Part shown: in pieces, positions 14,223 through 23,516 of the stretch
Numbering within the stretch: the stretch's first letter is position 1
How the letters are laid out: each line of letters begins with the position of its first letter
Program-made: the position numbers and the translations under genes
The notes under the pieces: generated by a model
What the model saw: only the letters and a program-made list of their open reading frames with translations
What the model was told of the DNA's origin: nothing
The model's database searches: none
Source: an uncultured Bacteroides sp.
GTDB taxonomy: Bacteria > Bacteroidota > Bacteroidia > Bacteroidales > Bacteroidaceae
Assembly (NCBI GenBank): GCA_949289265.1
Contig: CASENE010000059.1
Location: forward strand, 1 to 54,280
Length of the DNA stretch: 54,280 nucleotides
Direction of reading: 5' to 3'

Positions 14223-16865
14223 ATGCACGAACGTATTTTCGTCTTGATTATAGTGCTTTTGAGCTTGTTTGCCGTTCCCGTCAATGGATGGGCGCAAGAG
14301 GTGGCAACCGATAGTGCTGAGGTGGAAAAGCCGGTGGTATTGTACTCTGGCACTCCCAAGAAATTTGAAATAGCCGATATTAAGGTGGAAGGTGCCGATA
14401 ATTACGAAGATTATGTCATTATTGGCTTGTCCGGTTTGGCGAAGGGACAGACAATCTCCATTCCCGGCGATGAGATTACGCAGGCCTGTAAGCGCTATTG
14501 GCATCATGGCCTTTTTTCGGATGTCAGCATTACGGATGACAAGGAAGAAAACGGCAAGGTGTGGCTGACCATTCATCTGACGATGCGTCCCCGCGTGTCT
14601 GATATCCATTATACAGGCGTCAAGAAGTCTGAACGCGAAGACCTGGAGGAGCGAATCGGTATGATAAAGGGCGGTCAGATTACGCCGAACATCGTAGACC
14701 GTGCGGAGACCTTGATCAAGCGTTATTTTGATGACAAGGGCTTTAAGAACGCTGAGGTCTTTATCAACCAGAAAGACGACCCCGCTCATGAGAACCAGGT
14801 GATTGTGGACATTGCCATCGACAAGAAGGAAAAGGTGAAGGTGCATCACATTGAGATAGAGGGAAACTATGCGCTTTCGGACAAGAAGCTGAAGCGCGTG
14901 ATGAAGAAAACGAACGAGAAGGGCAAACTGCTGAACCTGTTCCGCACGAAGAAGTTCGTGGAAGAAAATTACGAGGCCGATAAGCAGCTCATCATTGATA
15001 AATATAATGAGTTGGGCTATCGTGACGCCATGATTGTGGAAGACAGCGTGAGTCAGTATGACGATCGGACGGTGGATGTGTACATGCGCATTGATGAAGG
15101 GCAGAAATATTATCTGCGCAACATCACATGGGTGGGCAACACGCTGTATCCGTCGGAGCAGTTGGCTTATATGCTGCAGATGAAGAAGGGTGATGTCTAC
15201 AACCAGAAGTTGCTGGATCAGCGCCTCAATACGGATGACGATGCCATCGGTAACCTGTATTATAACAACGGTTACCTGTTTTATAGCCTTGACCCGGTGG
15301 AGGTGAACATCGTGGGCGACTCTATCGACTTGGAGATGCGTATCTACGAGGGACGTCAAGCCACTATCAACAAGGTGATGATCAGTGGTAACGACCGTTT
15401 GTATGAAAATGTGGTACGCCGTGAGTTGCGCACACGTCCCGGCCAGTTGTTCAGCCGCGAGGATTTGATGCGTTCTTATCGTGAAATTGCTCAGATGGGA
15501 CACTTTGACCCGGAACAAATCAATCCGGATATTCAACCACGTCCCGAGGATGGTACAGTGGATATTGATTATCAGTTGGTGTCGAAGGCCAATGACCAGG
15601 TGGAGTTTTCTGCCGGTTGGGGACAGACGGGTATCATCGGTAAGTTGAGCTTGAAGTTCACCAATTTCTCGTTGGCCAACCTGCTGCATCCGGGCGAGAA
15701 CTATCGTGGCATCCTGCCGCAGGGCGACGGACAGACGTTGACCATCAGCGGACAGACCAACGCCCGCTATTATCAGTCGTACAGCGTTTCGTTCTTTGAC
15801 CCGTGGTTTGGCGGCAAACGCCCGAATGCTTTCTCCATCTCGGCTTTCTATTCCCGCCAGACTGATATCAGTAGCCAGTATTACAACGATGCGTTGATGA
15901 GCAACATGTATAACAGCTATTACAGCGGCATGTATGGCTACGGTATGTATAATTATGGCAACTATCTGAACTATGAGAATTATTACGACCCGGATAAGTC
16001 TGTGCAGATGTTCGGTTTGGCGGTGATGTTCGGTAAGCGTCTGAACTGGCCTGACGACTATTTCCAGTTTACGGCCGAATTGTCCTATCAGCGGTATATC
16101 CTGAGAGACTGGCAATATTTCATGGTGACCAACGGCAACTGCAACGATTTGAGTTTGAACCTCACGTTGTCCCGCAGTTCTATTGACAATCCTATTTATC
16201 CGCGCCAAGGTTCAGAGTTCTCGCTGTCGTTGCAAATCACGCCTCCTTATTCTTTGTTTGACGGAGTGGACTACAGCAAGTATGACTTGAGCAAGCAAGA
16301 GGACATCAATGCCATGCAGCGTTGGGTGGAATATCACAAGTGGAAATTCAAATCGAAAGTCTATATCCCCTTGATGGATCCTTTCACCGTGAAGCATACG
16401 CCGGTGCTGATGGGTCGTGTGGACTTCGGTTTGCTGGGACACTATAACAAGTATAAGAAATCGCCTTTCGGTACCTTTGAAGTGGGTGGTGACGGCATGA
16501 CCGGTTATTCTACGTATGGCACGGAGACCATCGCCTTGCGTGGTTATGAGAATGGTTCACTCTCTTCTTATGGACGCGAAGGTTATGCTTATGCCCGTCT
16601 GGGTATTGAGTTGCGCTATCCGTTGATGTTGGAGACCAGCACCAGTATCTATGCGCTGACCTTCGTGGAAGCCGGTAATGCCTGGCAAGAGGTGGGCGAC
16701 TTCAATCCGTTCGACCTGAAACGTTCGGCCGGTGTGGGTGTGCGTATCTTCCTCCCCATGATTGGCATGATGGGTATTGACTGGGCTTATGGTTTCGACC
16801 GCGTGCACGGCAGCCGTTCGTATGGCGGCAGTCAGTTCCACTTTATTTTGGGACAAGAATTCTGA
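14223..16865 (+). CDS. bamA: Outer membrane protein assembly factor BamA
   Basis: 880 residues: signal peptide (cleavage near GWAQE), five POTRA domains over about 45-430, and an Omp85 beta-barrel. BamA folds and inserts outer-membrane proteins. The barrel carries LRGYENGS at the place of the VRGF motif and ends in the expected aromatic C-terminus (FILGQEF). Residues of about 553-590 form a loop very rich in Tyr, Asn, Gly and Met (SGMYGYGMYNYGNY), most likely exposed on the surface. Two OmpH/Skp-like chaperone genes follow, matching a shared role in outer-membrane biogenesis. Confidence 0.95.
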   Translation: MHERIFVLIIVLLSLFAVPVNGWAQEVATDSAEVEKPVVLYSGTPKKFEIADIKVEGADNYEDYVIIGLSGLAKGQTISIPGDEITQACKRYWHHGLFSDVSITDDKEENGKVWLTIHLTMRPRVSDIHYTGVKKSEREDLEERIGMIKGGQITPNIVDRAETLIKRYFDDKGFKNAEVFINQKDDPAHENQVIVDIAIDKKEKVKVHHIEIEGNYALSDKKLKRVMKKTNEKGKLLNLFRTKKFVEENYEADKQLIIDKYNELGYRDAMIVEDSVSQYDDRTVDVYMRIDEGQKYYLRNITWVGNTLYPSEQLAYMLQMKKGDVYNQKLLDQRLNTDDDAIGNLYYNNGYLFYSLDPVEVNIVGDSIDLEMRIYEGRQATINKVMISGNDRLYENVVRRELRTRPGQLFSREDLMRSYREIAQMGHFDPEQINPDIQPRPEDGTVDIDYQLVSKANDQVEFSAGWGQTGIIGKLSLKFTNFSLANLLHPGENYRGILPQGDGQTLTISGQTNARYYQSYSVSFFDPWFGGKRPNAFSISAFYSRQTDISSQYYNDALMSNMYNSYYSGMYGYGMYNYGNYLNYENYYDPDKSVQMFGLAVMFGKRLNWPDDYFQFTAELSYQRYILRDWQYFMVTNGNCNDLSLNLTLSRSSIDNPIYPRQGSEFSLSLQITPPYSLFDGVDYSKYDLSKQEDINAMQRWVEYHKWKFKSKVYIPLMDPFTVKHTPVLMGRVDFGLLGHYNKYKKSPFGTFEVGGDGMTGYSTYGTETIALRGYENGSLSSYGREGYAYARLGIELRYPLMLETSTSIYALTFVEAGNAWQEVGDFNPFDLKRSAGVGVRIFLPMIGMMGIDWAYGFDRVHGSRSYGGSQFHFILGQEF

Positions 16866-16888
16866 TATTAACCCTATTTTTATACGTT

Positions 16889-17404
16889 ATGAAAAAGAGC
16901 TTCGTTATTATCCTGTTGTTGTCTGCATTCGGGCTGACGGCACAGGCACAGCGTTTTGCCTTGATAGATATGGAATATATCATGGGCCGTATTCCGGCTT
17001 ATGAGAGTGCCAACCAGCAACTTGAGCAATCGTCGAAGCAATGGCAGGCTGAAGTGGAGAAACTGGCTAAGGTTGCCAAGACTCTGTATGAGGAATATCA
17101 AGATGGTGCATCTTCGTGGACTGACGCGCAGCGGAAAGCCAAGGAGCAGGCCATTGTGGACAAGGAAACCGAATTGGCAAAGTTGCGCCAGCAGTATTTC
17201 GGCCCCGGTGGCGAATTGGCTAAACTGCAGGAGAAACTGATGAGACCTCTGCAAGACGAAATCTATAATGCCGTAAAGGAGATTGCCACTGCCAAGGGCT
17301 ATGCGGTGGTGACAGATCGAGCTTCGGCTGCCAGCATTATTTTTGCTTCGCCCGAAATAGATATCAGCGACGAGGTGTTGGCGAAATTGGGTTATGGCAA
17401 CTAA
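16889..17404 (+). CDS. OmpH/Skp family periplasmic chaperone 1
   Basis: 171 residues with a cleavable signal peptide (LTAQAQ). The core matches Skp/OmpH: a short strand FALIDMEYIMGRIPAY, two long helices forming a coiled coil (about 35-125), then VVTDRASAASIIFASPEIDIS. Skp-like chaperones hold unfolded outer-membrane proteins. It follows bamA by 23 bases and is probably in the same transcript. Confidence 0.9.
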   Translation: MKKSFVIILLLSAFGLTAQAQRFALIDMEYIMGRIPAYESANQQLEQSSKQWQAEVEKLAKVAKTLYEEYQDGASSWTDAQRKAKEQAIVDKETELAKLRQQYFGPGGELAKLQEKLMRPLQDEIYNAVKEIATAKGYAVVTDRASAASIIFASPEIDISDEVLAKLGYGN

Positions 17405-17450
17405 AAATAGCTCCTTGCAGGGCTTAGGATGTAAAAATAGCGGTGCTTAT

Positions 17451-17481
17451 TTTGACATCCCCTTGCTTTGCCGTATATTTG
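17451..17481 (+). promoter_or_regulatory. Bacteroidetes promoter for the second OmpH gene
   Basis: TTTG (17451-17454), 19 bases, TATATTTG (17474-17481): a full match to the Bacteroidetes consensus. It lies 41 bases before the gene, so the second chaperone can be expressed independently of bamA. Confidence 0.8.
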
Positions 17482-17522
17482 CAGCAAGTAACAATTAATC
17501 ATTCAAATAAATAAAAAACATT

Positions 17523-18029
17523 ATGCTTAAAAAAATCGCACTGATTGCTGCCCTGTTCATCCTGCCTTTGGCAGCAGGGGCACAGACTAAGTTCGCTCAC
17601 ATGAATTCGCAGGAAGTCATCACCGTAATGCCTGAGTACACCAAGGCACAAGCTGATTTGGATGCCATGGCTAAGCAATACCAGGACGAGATGCAGCGCA
17701 CGGAGGAAGAATTCAACAAGAAATATCAGGAGTTCTTGGCTCAAGCCGACTCGTTGCCTCAGAACATTGCCGAGCGTCGTCAGAAAGAATTGCAGGATAT
17801 GGCACAACGCCAGCAGCAGTTCCAGCAGGAAGCCTCTCAGTCCATGCAGAAGGCTCAGCAAGACGCCATGACCCCCATCATGCAGAAGTTGGATGCTGCC
17901 ATTCAGGCTGTGGGCCAGGCTGAAGGCGTCATTTACATCTTTGACATTGCCCGCACGCCGCTGGTTTATATCGGTAAGGAAAGCATCGACGTAACGGCTA
18001 AGGTGAAGGCACAACTGGGCATCAAGTAA
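17523..18029 (+). CDS. OmpH/Skp family periplasmic chaperone 2
   Basis: 168 residues, a paralogue of the preceding gene. It has a signal peptide (LAAGAQT), the motif KFAHMNSQEVITVMPEY, and a glutamine-rich coiled coil at about 40-125 (RRQKELQDMAQRQQQFQQEA). The C-terminus IFDIARTPLVYIGKESIDVT is the usual end of the family. Unlike its neighbour it has its own strong promoter and its own terminator, so it may be made in larger amounts. Confidence 0.9.
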   Translation: MLKKIALIAALFILPLAAGAQTKFAHMNSQEVITVMPEYTKAQADLDAMAKQYQDEMQRTEEEFNKKYQEFLAQADSLPQNIAERRQKELQDMAQRQQQFQQEASQSMQKAQQDAMTPIMQKLDAAIQAVGQAEGVIYIFDIARTPLVYIGKESIDVTAKVKAQLGIK

Positions 18030-18050
18030 TCATCTTATACCCATAGAGAG

Positions 18051-18113
18051 GGTGTGCCAAAAGCAGAAAAGGCCTTTTATTCTTTCTTTTGTATTTTGGC
18101 ACTCCTTTATTTT
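18051..18113 (+). terminator. Stem-loop terminator after ompH 2
   Basis: GGTGTGCCAAAA (18051-18062) pairs with TTTTGGCACTCC (18094-18105) with one mismatch. The loop contains the palindrome AAAAGGCCTTTT. The tract TTTATTTT follows. The 120 bases between it and murI show nothing else. Confidence 0.65.
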
Positions 18114-18234
18114 CGTGAAATTATTCTTTTTTGAGGCGCGGAGGAGGCGGATTTGGAGCGGGTAGGCATTGCTATCCGGAAAATTCGCATCCTTGGCGCT
18201 TTCTCTTTTTTGTTAGAACCGATTCTTTCTTTTT

Positions 18235-19074
18235 ATGCCGTCGTTATCTTCCCTTCCGGGACCCATCGGGGTGTTCGATTCCGGCTATGGCGGGCTGACC
18301 ATCTTGCGCAAAATCCGTGAAGCATTGCCCCAATATGATTATATCTATCTGGGCGACAATGCCCGGGCACCCTATGGCACCCGTTCATTTGAGATTGTCT
18401 ATGAGTTTACCCGCCAAGCTGTTATCAAGTTGTTTGAAATGGGCTGCCAACTGGTGATTCTGGCTTGTAATACGGCATCGGCCAAGGCGTTGAGGAGCAT
18501 TCAGCAGCGCGACTTGCCAGGCTGGGACGCTTCGCGCAGGGTGTTGGGTGTCATACGTCCTACGGTGGAGAGCATCGGCGGGGTCACGCGTAGCCGTCAT
18601 GTGGGAGTCTTGGCTACGGCCGGTACCATTCAGTCTGAGTCTTATCCGATGGAGATACGCAAGCAGTTCCCTGACATCAAGGTTTACGGGCAGGCTTGTC
18701 CGCTTTGGGTACCTTTGGTGGAGAATGGCGAGGCAGAGGGCGACGGGGCTGATTATTTTGTTCGGAAATACATCGGCAAGTTGTTGCAGCAAGATGCCCG
18801 TATTGATACTGTCATCTTGGGCTGTACGCATTATCCGTTGTTGTTGCCCAAGATTCGATTGTATATGCCGGCGGGGATTACCGTGGTATCGCAAGGAGAA
18901 CTGGTGGCGGACAGCCTGAAGGATTATCTTGCTCGTCATCCGGAAATGGATGCCCGGTGTACTCGTGGTGGGGAATGCGTCTATTTTACCACCGAGGCGG
19001 AAGAGAAATTTTCCGAATCGGCTTCCGTGTTTTTGAATGAAGAAGTCACGGTGCGGCGGGTTGTCTTGGATTGA
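18235..19074 (+). CDS. murI: Glutamate racemase
   Basis: 279 residues. Makes D-glutamate for peptidoglycan. The substrate-binding segment is GVFDSGYGGLTIL, and the two catalytic cysteines sit in ILACNTASA and LGCTHYPLL. YLGDNARAPYGTRS is also conserved. A short N-terminal extension (MPSLSSLPGP) precedes the core. It completes an envelope-synthesis block with uppS and bamA. Confidence 0.95.
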   Translation: MPSLSSLPGPIGVFDSGYGGLTILRKIREALPQYDYIYLGDNARAPYGTRSFEIVYEFTRQAVIKLFEMGCQLVILACNTASAKALRSIQQRDLPGWDASRRVLGVIRPTVESIGGVTRSRHVGVLATAGTIQSESYPMEIRKQFPDIKVYGQACPLWVPLVENGEAEGDGADYFVRKYIGKLLQQDARIDTVILGCTHYPLLLPKIRLYMPAGITVVSQGELVADSLKDYLARHPEMDARCTRGGECVYFTTEAEEKFSESASVFLNEEVTVRRVVLD

Positions 19075-19219
19075 ATAGGAAGAGTTGTGTGGTTCTTCGC
19101 TTTCGCCTATGTCCTAAAAAATAGGGTGCGGAGGAAGGTAGAAGACTGTAAAATCATCGTTTTTCTACAAAAGTTTGCAGAAAAATGCCGTAGTTTATGC
19201 TTTGTTTCCTATAAATTAT

Positions 19220-19227
19220 TATATTTG
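19220..19227 (+). promoter_or_regulatory. -7 promoter box for the fimbrillin/FISUMP gene
   Basis: TATATTTG fits TAnnTTTG and lies 93 bases before the start codon, leaving an unusually long leader. The rest of the 246-base gap after murI shows no convincing gene. Confidence 0.5.
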
Positions 19228-19320
19228 CACGACTCCAATGGAAAAATCGGAATTAGAGTCTGGCTTGGCAGGTTGGAGTAATTATTAACGGGGAGTTTTC
19301 CCTACCTTAATCTTATACAA

Positions 19321-21252
19321 ATGAAAATCAACACATTTTCATGGAATTTGCTTACGATGGTTTGTTGTGTATCCTTTGGGTGGATGGGCATGACGGCTTG
19401 TGTGAATGAAATTGCTTCTACCGGCGAGGTGGAAGAGGGTGAAATCCCTATTAGTTTTTCGTTGAAAATCAAGAAGGCTGCTACCAAGATGACCGGCGAT
19501 GCGTTTGAAGCGGGCGACCGGATCGGGTTGTTTGCCATGCTGACGGGAGAGTCGTTGGCAGAGTCGCGTTACATTGACAATCTGATGTTGCAATGCGGCG
19601 ATGGCAGCAAGTTGGTGCCGGAACGGGTGGTGTTTTATCCGGAAGACCATACGGCCTTGGACTTTGTGGCTTATTATCCTTATGCGGAAGCGGGCCTGGC
19701 GGGAGGCGCATCCTCGATGCCGGTTTCTATTCAAACAGACCAAAGCGATGCTGCCTCTTATTCGGCCAGCGACTTTATGACCGCGTCGAAGAATCAGGTG
19801 GAAGGGTCGGAGAAGGCGGTGGAACTGGCTTTCAGTCATCAGTTGACCAAATTGAAGATAATCTTGGTGCCCGGTGAGGAAGCGGGCGCAGACGAATTGT
19901 TGGCGGCTTCCCCTCGGCTGGTGGCCACCGGTTTTTATACGCAGGCCCGTTATGATTTGGCCGCTCAGACCTTTTCCGGTTTTTCGTCGGTGGCCGACAT
20001 CTTGCCTGCGGGCGAGTGGCAGGCGAAAGACGGTCAACTGGAAGGATGTGAGTTTATTCTGTTGCCGCAGGCCATTGACGGAACGCAGGCATTTCAGATG
20101 GATTGGAATGGACGGGTATATACGTGTCCTATGCCTGCCATAGCGGAACTGGAGGGCAATATGCAGTATGAGTTGAAAATCGACCTCACGGAGATGGATA
20201 GCGAAATCTTGGAAGGAGTAGTGGCTTCTGTTGGCGAATGGCCGGATGCCGTCAATTTGGATCCGGTAGAAAATACGGACGAAAATACAGCCCTGCATGT
20301 ATCAGTTCTCAGCTTTGAGGAGTCTCAGGTATATTGGGTGTATCAGGAAGGCCGGGGTGCAGTGGCCGAAGTTTGCAAGGAATACCTCCTGTCGGATGCA
20401 TTGACTGCCACGGCCATCACGGCTTATCCGCTGGATGAGGATGGCAAGGCAGACCTGACGCAAGGCATCGTGTTGCAACTGCTGGGTGTGGATGAGAGTA
20501 GCCACGGCGGCGTTTTGCGTTGGGACGAGGCCGACAATACTTTCACTTATGAGTCGGGGCAACGGGCTCCGGTGCAAGCACTTTATTTTGATGAAACCGG
20601 AAAAATGTGTCTGGATAAGCCGGCGCAACCTGCGTCGGTTCGTGTCATAGCCCATACCTTGCGTGACGTGCGGGAAGGGCTGCGGGAATATCCCATTGTC
20701 AAGGTGGGTACGCAATATTGGATGCGCGAGAACCTGAAGGCTACCCGTTATAGCGATGGTACTGCCATTCCTTTGCAAGAACAACTGAACGGCGAGGCCG
20801 GTTATTTTCAGACGGATGGCACCTATCCACTCTGTTTTTACAATGGTGAAGCACTCTTGGCGGGCAAAATCAGTCCGGAAGGTTGGCGTATCCCGTCGTT
20901 GGCGGATTGGGATCGCTTGGAGGCTTATGTAGGAGGCAATGTTGCCCTGTTGAAAGGAGGGCCGTGGGAACCTTTGGTTGGGTATCCGGTAGGGAGTCCG
21001 TCAGAGGATGTGCAACCGGCCACTAACGAAACGATGCTGGATATCCGTGCTTCGGGCATGTGGCTGTCTGCAGAAGGTTATGTTAATGCCAAACAAATGG
21101 TCGGGTTTTGGAGTTGGGATGAGATGAATAACCAGATACCCGAACAAACTGTGTTCTTTATAGCTCAGGAAAATGAAATGGTAAAGACTAGTACAAAATC
21201 CAGTGAAGGAGAGTTCTATAAAGCCTTGGCCATCCGCTGCATCAAAGAATAA
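19321..21252 (+). CDS. Fimbrillin-like lipoprotein with FISUMP domain
   Basis: 643 residues. The signal peptide has a probable lipobox (GMTAC). The N-terminal half resembles the fimbrillin family of Bacteroidales (ATKMTGDAFEAGDRIGLFAM, DFVAYYPYAE, LAFSHQLTKLKIIL). The C-terminal part, from about 460, matches the FISUMP domain: VKVGTQYWMRENLKATRYSDG, PEGWRIPSLADWDRLEAYVGG, ending in LAIRCIKE. Proteins of this kind are surface lipoproteins, often minor or stand-alone fimbrillins; binding partners are unknown. It stands alone with its own promoter. Confidence 0.82.
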   Translation: MKINTFSWNLLTMVCCVSFGWMGMTACVNEIASTGEVEEGEIPISFSLKIKKAATKMTGDAFEAGDRIGLFAMLTGESLAESRYIDNLMLQCGDGSKLVPERVVFYPEDHTALDFVAYYPYAEAGLAGGASSMPVSIQTDQSDAASYSASDFMTASKNQVEGSEKAVELAFSHQLTKLKIILVPGEEAGADELLAASPRLVATGFYTQARYDLAAQTFSGFSSVADILPAGEWQAKDGQLEGCEFILLPQAIDGTQAFQMDWNGRVYTCPMPAIAELEGNMQYELKIDLTEMDSEILEGVVASVGEWPDAVNLDPVENTDENTALHVSVLSFEESQVYWVYQEGRGAVAEVCKEYLLSDALTATAITAYPLDEDGKADLTQGIVLQLLGVDESSHGGVLRWDEADNTFTYESGQRAPVQALYFDETGKMCLDKPAQPASVRVIAHTLRDVREGLREYPIVKVGTQYWMRENLKATRYSDGTAIPLQEQLNGEAGYFQTDGTYPLCFYNGEALLAGKISPEGWRIPSLADWDRLEAYVGGNVALLKGGPWEPLVGYPVGSPSEDVQPATNETMLDIRASGMWLSAEGYVNAKQMVGFWSWDEMNNQIPEQTVFFIAQENEMVKTSTKSSEGEFYKALAIRCIKE

Positions 21253-21289
21253 TCGCCCCTTAATCAGCTGGTTTTTCATTTCTTTTTCG

Positions 21290-21297
21290 TATTTTTG
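21290..21297 (+). promoter_or_regulatory. -7 promoter box for metF
   Basis: TATTTTTG fits TAnnTTTG, 50 bases before the preferred metF start. No clear -33 element is seen. Confidence 0.5.
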
Positions 21298-21346
21298 CCC
21301 GATATACCGGGTTTATGTCCGGTAAATGATGATAAACGGAACAGAA

Positions 21347-22300
21347 ATGAGAGTAATTGATTTGATAAATAGCCGGGAAAAGACCGCTTTCTCTTTTGAA
21401 ATACTGCCTCCGCTCAAGGGTACGGGCATTGAGAAGTTGTATCATGATATTGATGTGCTTCGCGAGTTTGCCCCTCAATACATCAATATTACGACCCATC
21501 GCAGCGAGTATGTCTACAAAGAGTTGGGCAACGGTCTTTTCCAGCGTAGCCGTTTGCGCCGCCGTCCGGGCACGGTGGCCGTGGCTGCGGCGATCCAGAA
21601 TAAATATAACATCACAATGGTGCCCCACGTGCTGTGCAGCGGGTTTACCAGCGAGGACATCGAATACATGTTGCTCGACCTGCAGTTTTTGGGCATCACA
21701 GACCTGCTGGTGTTGCGTGGCGACAAGGCCAAACACGAGCCTGTATTTGTGCCCGAAAAAGGCGGATATGCCCATGCCATCGAACTGGAGGAACAAATCA
21801 ACCACTTCAATCAAGGCATCTTTGTCGACGGTTCGGAGATGACGGTGACCAAGACGCCTTTCTCTTACGGCGTGGCCTGTTATCCCGAGAAGCACGAGGA
21901 GGCTCCCAACCTGGAGTCGGACCTCTATTGGCTGAAACGGAAAATCGAGGCAGGAGCGGAGTATGCCGTCACCCAGCTGTTTTATGACAACCGCAAGTAT
22001 TTCGATTTCGTGCAGCGGGCGCGGGAGGCTGGCATCACGGTGCCCATCATTCCCGGTATCAAGCCGCTGAAGAAGAAGGCGCAGCTGAGCGTTATCCCCA
22101 AGACATTCAAGGTTGATATACCCGAGGAACTGGTCAGTGCAGTGGAGAAGTGCGACACCGATGCCCAGGTGCAGCAGGTGGGCGTGGAGTGGTGCATCAG
22201 TCAGTGCCGGGAGTTGATGGCTCACGGCGTGCCCAGCATCCATTTCTATTCCATCGGGGCCGTGGACAGCATCCGGCAGGTGGCGGAGAAGATTTATTAA
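21347..22300 (+). CDS. metF: Methylenetetrahydrofolate reductase
   Basis: 317 residues from ATG 21347 (MRVIDLINSREKTAFSFEIL); ATG 21326 would add seven unconserved residues. Reduces 5,10-methylene-THF to 5-methyl-THF for methionine synthesis, with FAD. Family blocks are the catalytic Glu in FSFEILPP, INITTHRSEYVYKE, HVLCSGFTSEDIEY, LLVLRGDK, and VTQLFYDNRKYFDFV. It is not next to metA but serves the same pathway. Confidence 0.93.
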   Translation: MRVIDLINSREKTAFSFEILPPLKGTGIEKLYHDIDVLREFAPQYINITTHRSEYVYKELGNGLFQRSRLRRRPGTVAVAAAIQNKYNITMVPHVLCSGFTSEDIEYMLLDLQFLGITDLLVLRGDKAKHEPVFVPEKGGYAHAIELEEQINHFNQGIFVDGSEMTVTKTPFSYGVACYPEKHEEAPNLESDLYWLKRKIEAGAEYAVTQLFYDNRKYFDFVQRAREAGITVPIIPGIKPLKKKAQLSVIPKTFKVDIPEELVSAVEKCDTDAQVQQVGVEWCISQCRELMAHGVPSIHFYSIGAVDSIRQVAEKIY

Positions 22301-22368
22301 AAAAGCAGTCATTCCCCACTTATCCCAAACCGTTACTCCCTAACCACTAACCATTCACCCCTATTCAC

Positions 22369-23496
22369 GTGTTCTACTTTAAAGACATCATCGGACAACA
22401 GGCAGCCCAGGAACGGCTGTTGCAAGAAGTGCGCGAAGGACGCATTCCCCACGCCCGGCTGTTTTGCGGGCCGGAGGGATGCGGAAAGTTGCCTTTGGCC
22501 TTGGCCTACGCCCGTTATCTGTGTTGCGCGCATCCGGCGGCTACGGATGCTTGCGGCGAATGCCCCTCGTGCGTGAAGTGGAACAAGCTGATACATCCCG
22601 ACGTACACTTTATGTTTCCCATCGTAAAGAGCGCCAAGGGAAAGAAAGAGATCTGCGACGACTATCTGCCCGACTGGAGGCACCTGCTGACCACCACTCC
22701 CTATTTCGGCCTGGATGACTGGCTGAACGAGATGGGAGCTGAAAACGGACAGGCCATTATCTACGCCCGCGAGAGTGACGAGATATCGCGCAAGCTCAGC
22801 CTGAAGTCAGTGGAGGGAGGCTATAAGATTACCATCGTCTGGCTGCCGGAGAAACTGCACGAGGTTTGCGCCAACAAGCTCCTGAAACTGCTGGAAGAGC
22901 CGCCGGCGCAGACCCTCTTCCTGCTGGTCAGCGACATGCCCGAACAGATTATCTCTACGATTCTGAGCCGCACGCAGCGTTTCGAGGTGCCGCGCATAGC
23001 CGAGGCCGACGTAGCCGAAGCCCTGCGCAACCGCTATGGCGTGCAACCGGCGGACAGCGAAGCCATCGCCCACATGGCCAACGGCAACTTTGTCAAGGCG
23101 TTGCGAACCATCAGCCTGAACGAAGAAAACGAACTGTTCTTTACCCTTTTTGTCAACCTGATGCGACAGGCCTACGGGCGCAAGATACGCGACATGAAGC
23201 AGTGGAGCGAACAAGTGGCCGGCCTGGGGCGCGAAAGGCAGAAGAACTTTCTGGACTATTGCCAGCGCATGCTGCGGGAAAACTTCGTCTATAACCTCCA
23301 CCGGCCGGAAATGAACTATATGACGCGGGCGGAAGAGAACTTTGCCACGCGTTTCTCGCCCTTTATCAACGAGCGCAACGTCATGGGCATCATGCACGAA
23401 CTGAGCGAAGCCCAGTGGCACGTGGCGCAGAATGTCAATCCCCGCATGATATTCTTCGACTTTGCGCTGAAAATGATTGTATTGTTGAAAGCATAA
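22369..23496 (+). CDS. holB: DNA polymerase III subunit delta prime
   Basis: 375 residues, starting at GTG 22369. It is a clamp-loader subunit of the AAA+ fold. The P-loop position reads GPEGCGKLPLA, the zinc module has cysteines in LCCAHPAATDACGECPSC, and the sensor region is LLKLLEEPPAQTLFLLVSD with ILSRTQRFEVPRI. The 68-base gap before it contains only short repeats of the CCTAACCACTAACC kind. It starts a plus-strand operon with ricT and gldH. Confidence 0.92.
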   Translation: MFYFKDIIGQQAAQERLLQEVREGRIPHARLFCGPEGCGKLPLALAYARYLCCAHPAATDACGECPSCVKWNKLIHPDVHFMFPIVKSAKGKKEICDDYLPDWRHLLTTTPYFGLDDWLNEMGAENGQAIIYARESDEISRKLSLKSVEGGYKITIVWLPEKLHEVCANKLLKLLEEPPAQTLFLLVSDMPEQIISTILSRTQRFEVPRIAEADVAEALRNRYGVQPADSEAIAHMANGNFVKALRTISLNEENELFFTLFVNLMRQAYGRKIRDMKQWSEQVAGLGRERQKNFLDYCQRMLRENFVYNLHRPEMNYMTRAEENFATRFSPFINERNVMGIMHELSEAQWHVAQNVNPRMIFFDFALKMIVLLKA

Positions 23497-23516
23497 ATCA
23501 CCTCTAATCCGTATAT

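Noticed and set aside
13674-16208. 844-codon open frame on the minus strand opposite uppS/bamA
   Set aside because: It mirrors bamA, has low-complexity His/Gln-rich sequence and no recognisable domain; bamA is certain.
17405-17522. Small RNA between the two ompH genes
   Set aside because: The gap is explained by a full promoter for the second gene; no terminator-like end is present.
19087-19281. 64-codon open frame between murI and the fimbrillin gene
   Set aside because: No homology-like pattern, and it runs through the promoter box at 19220.
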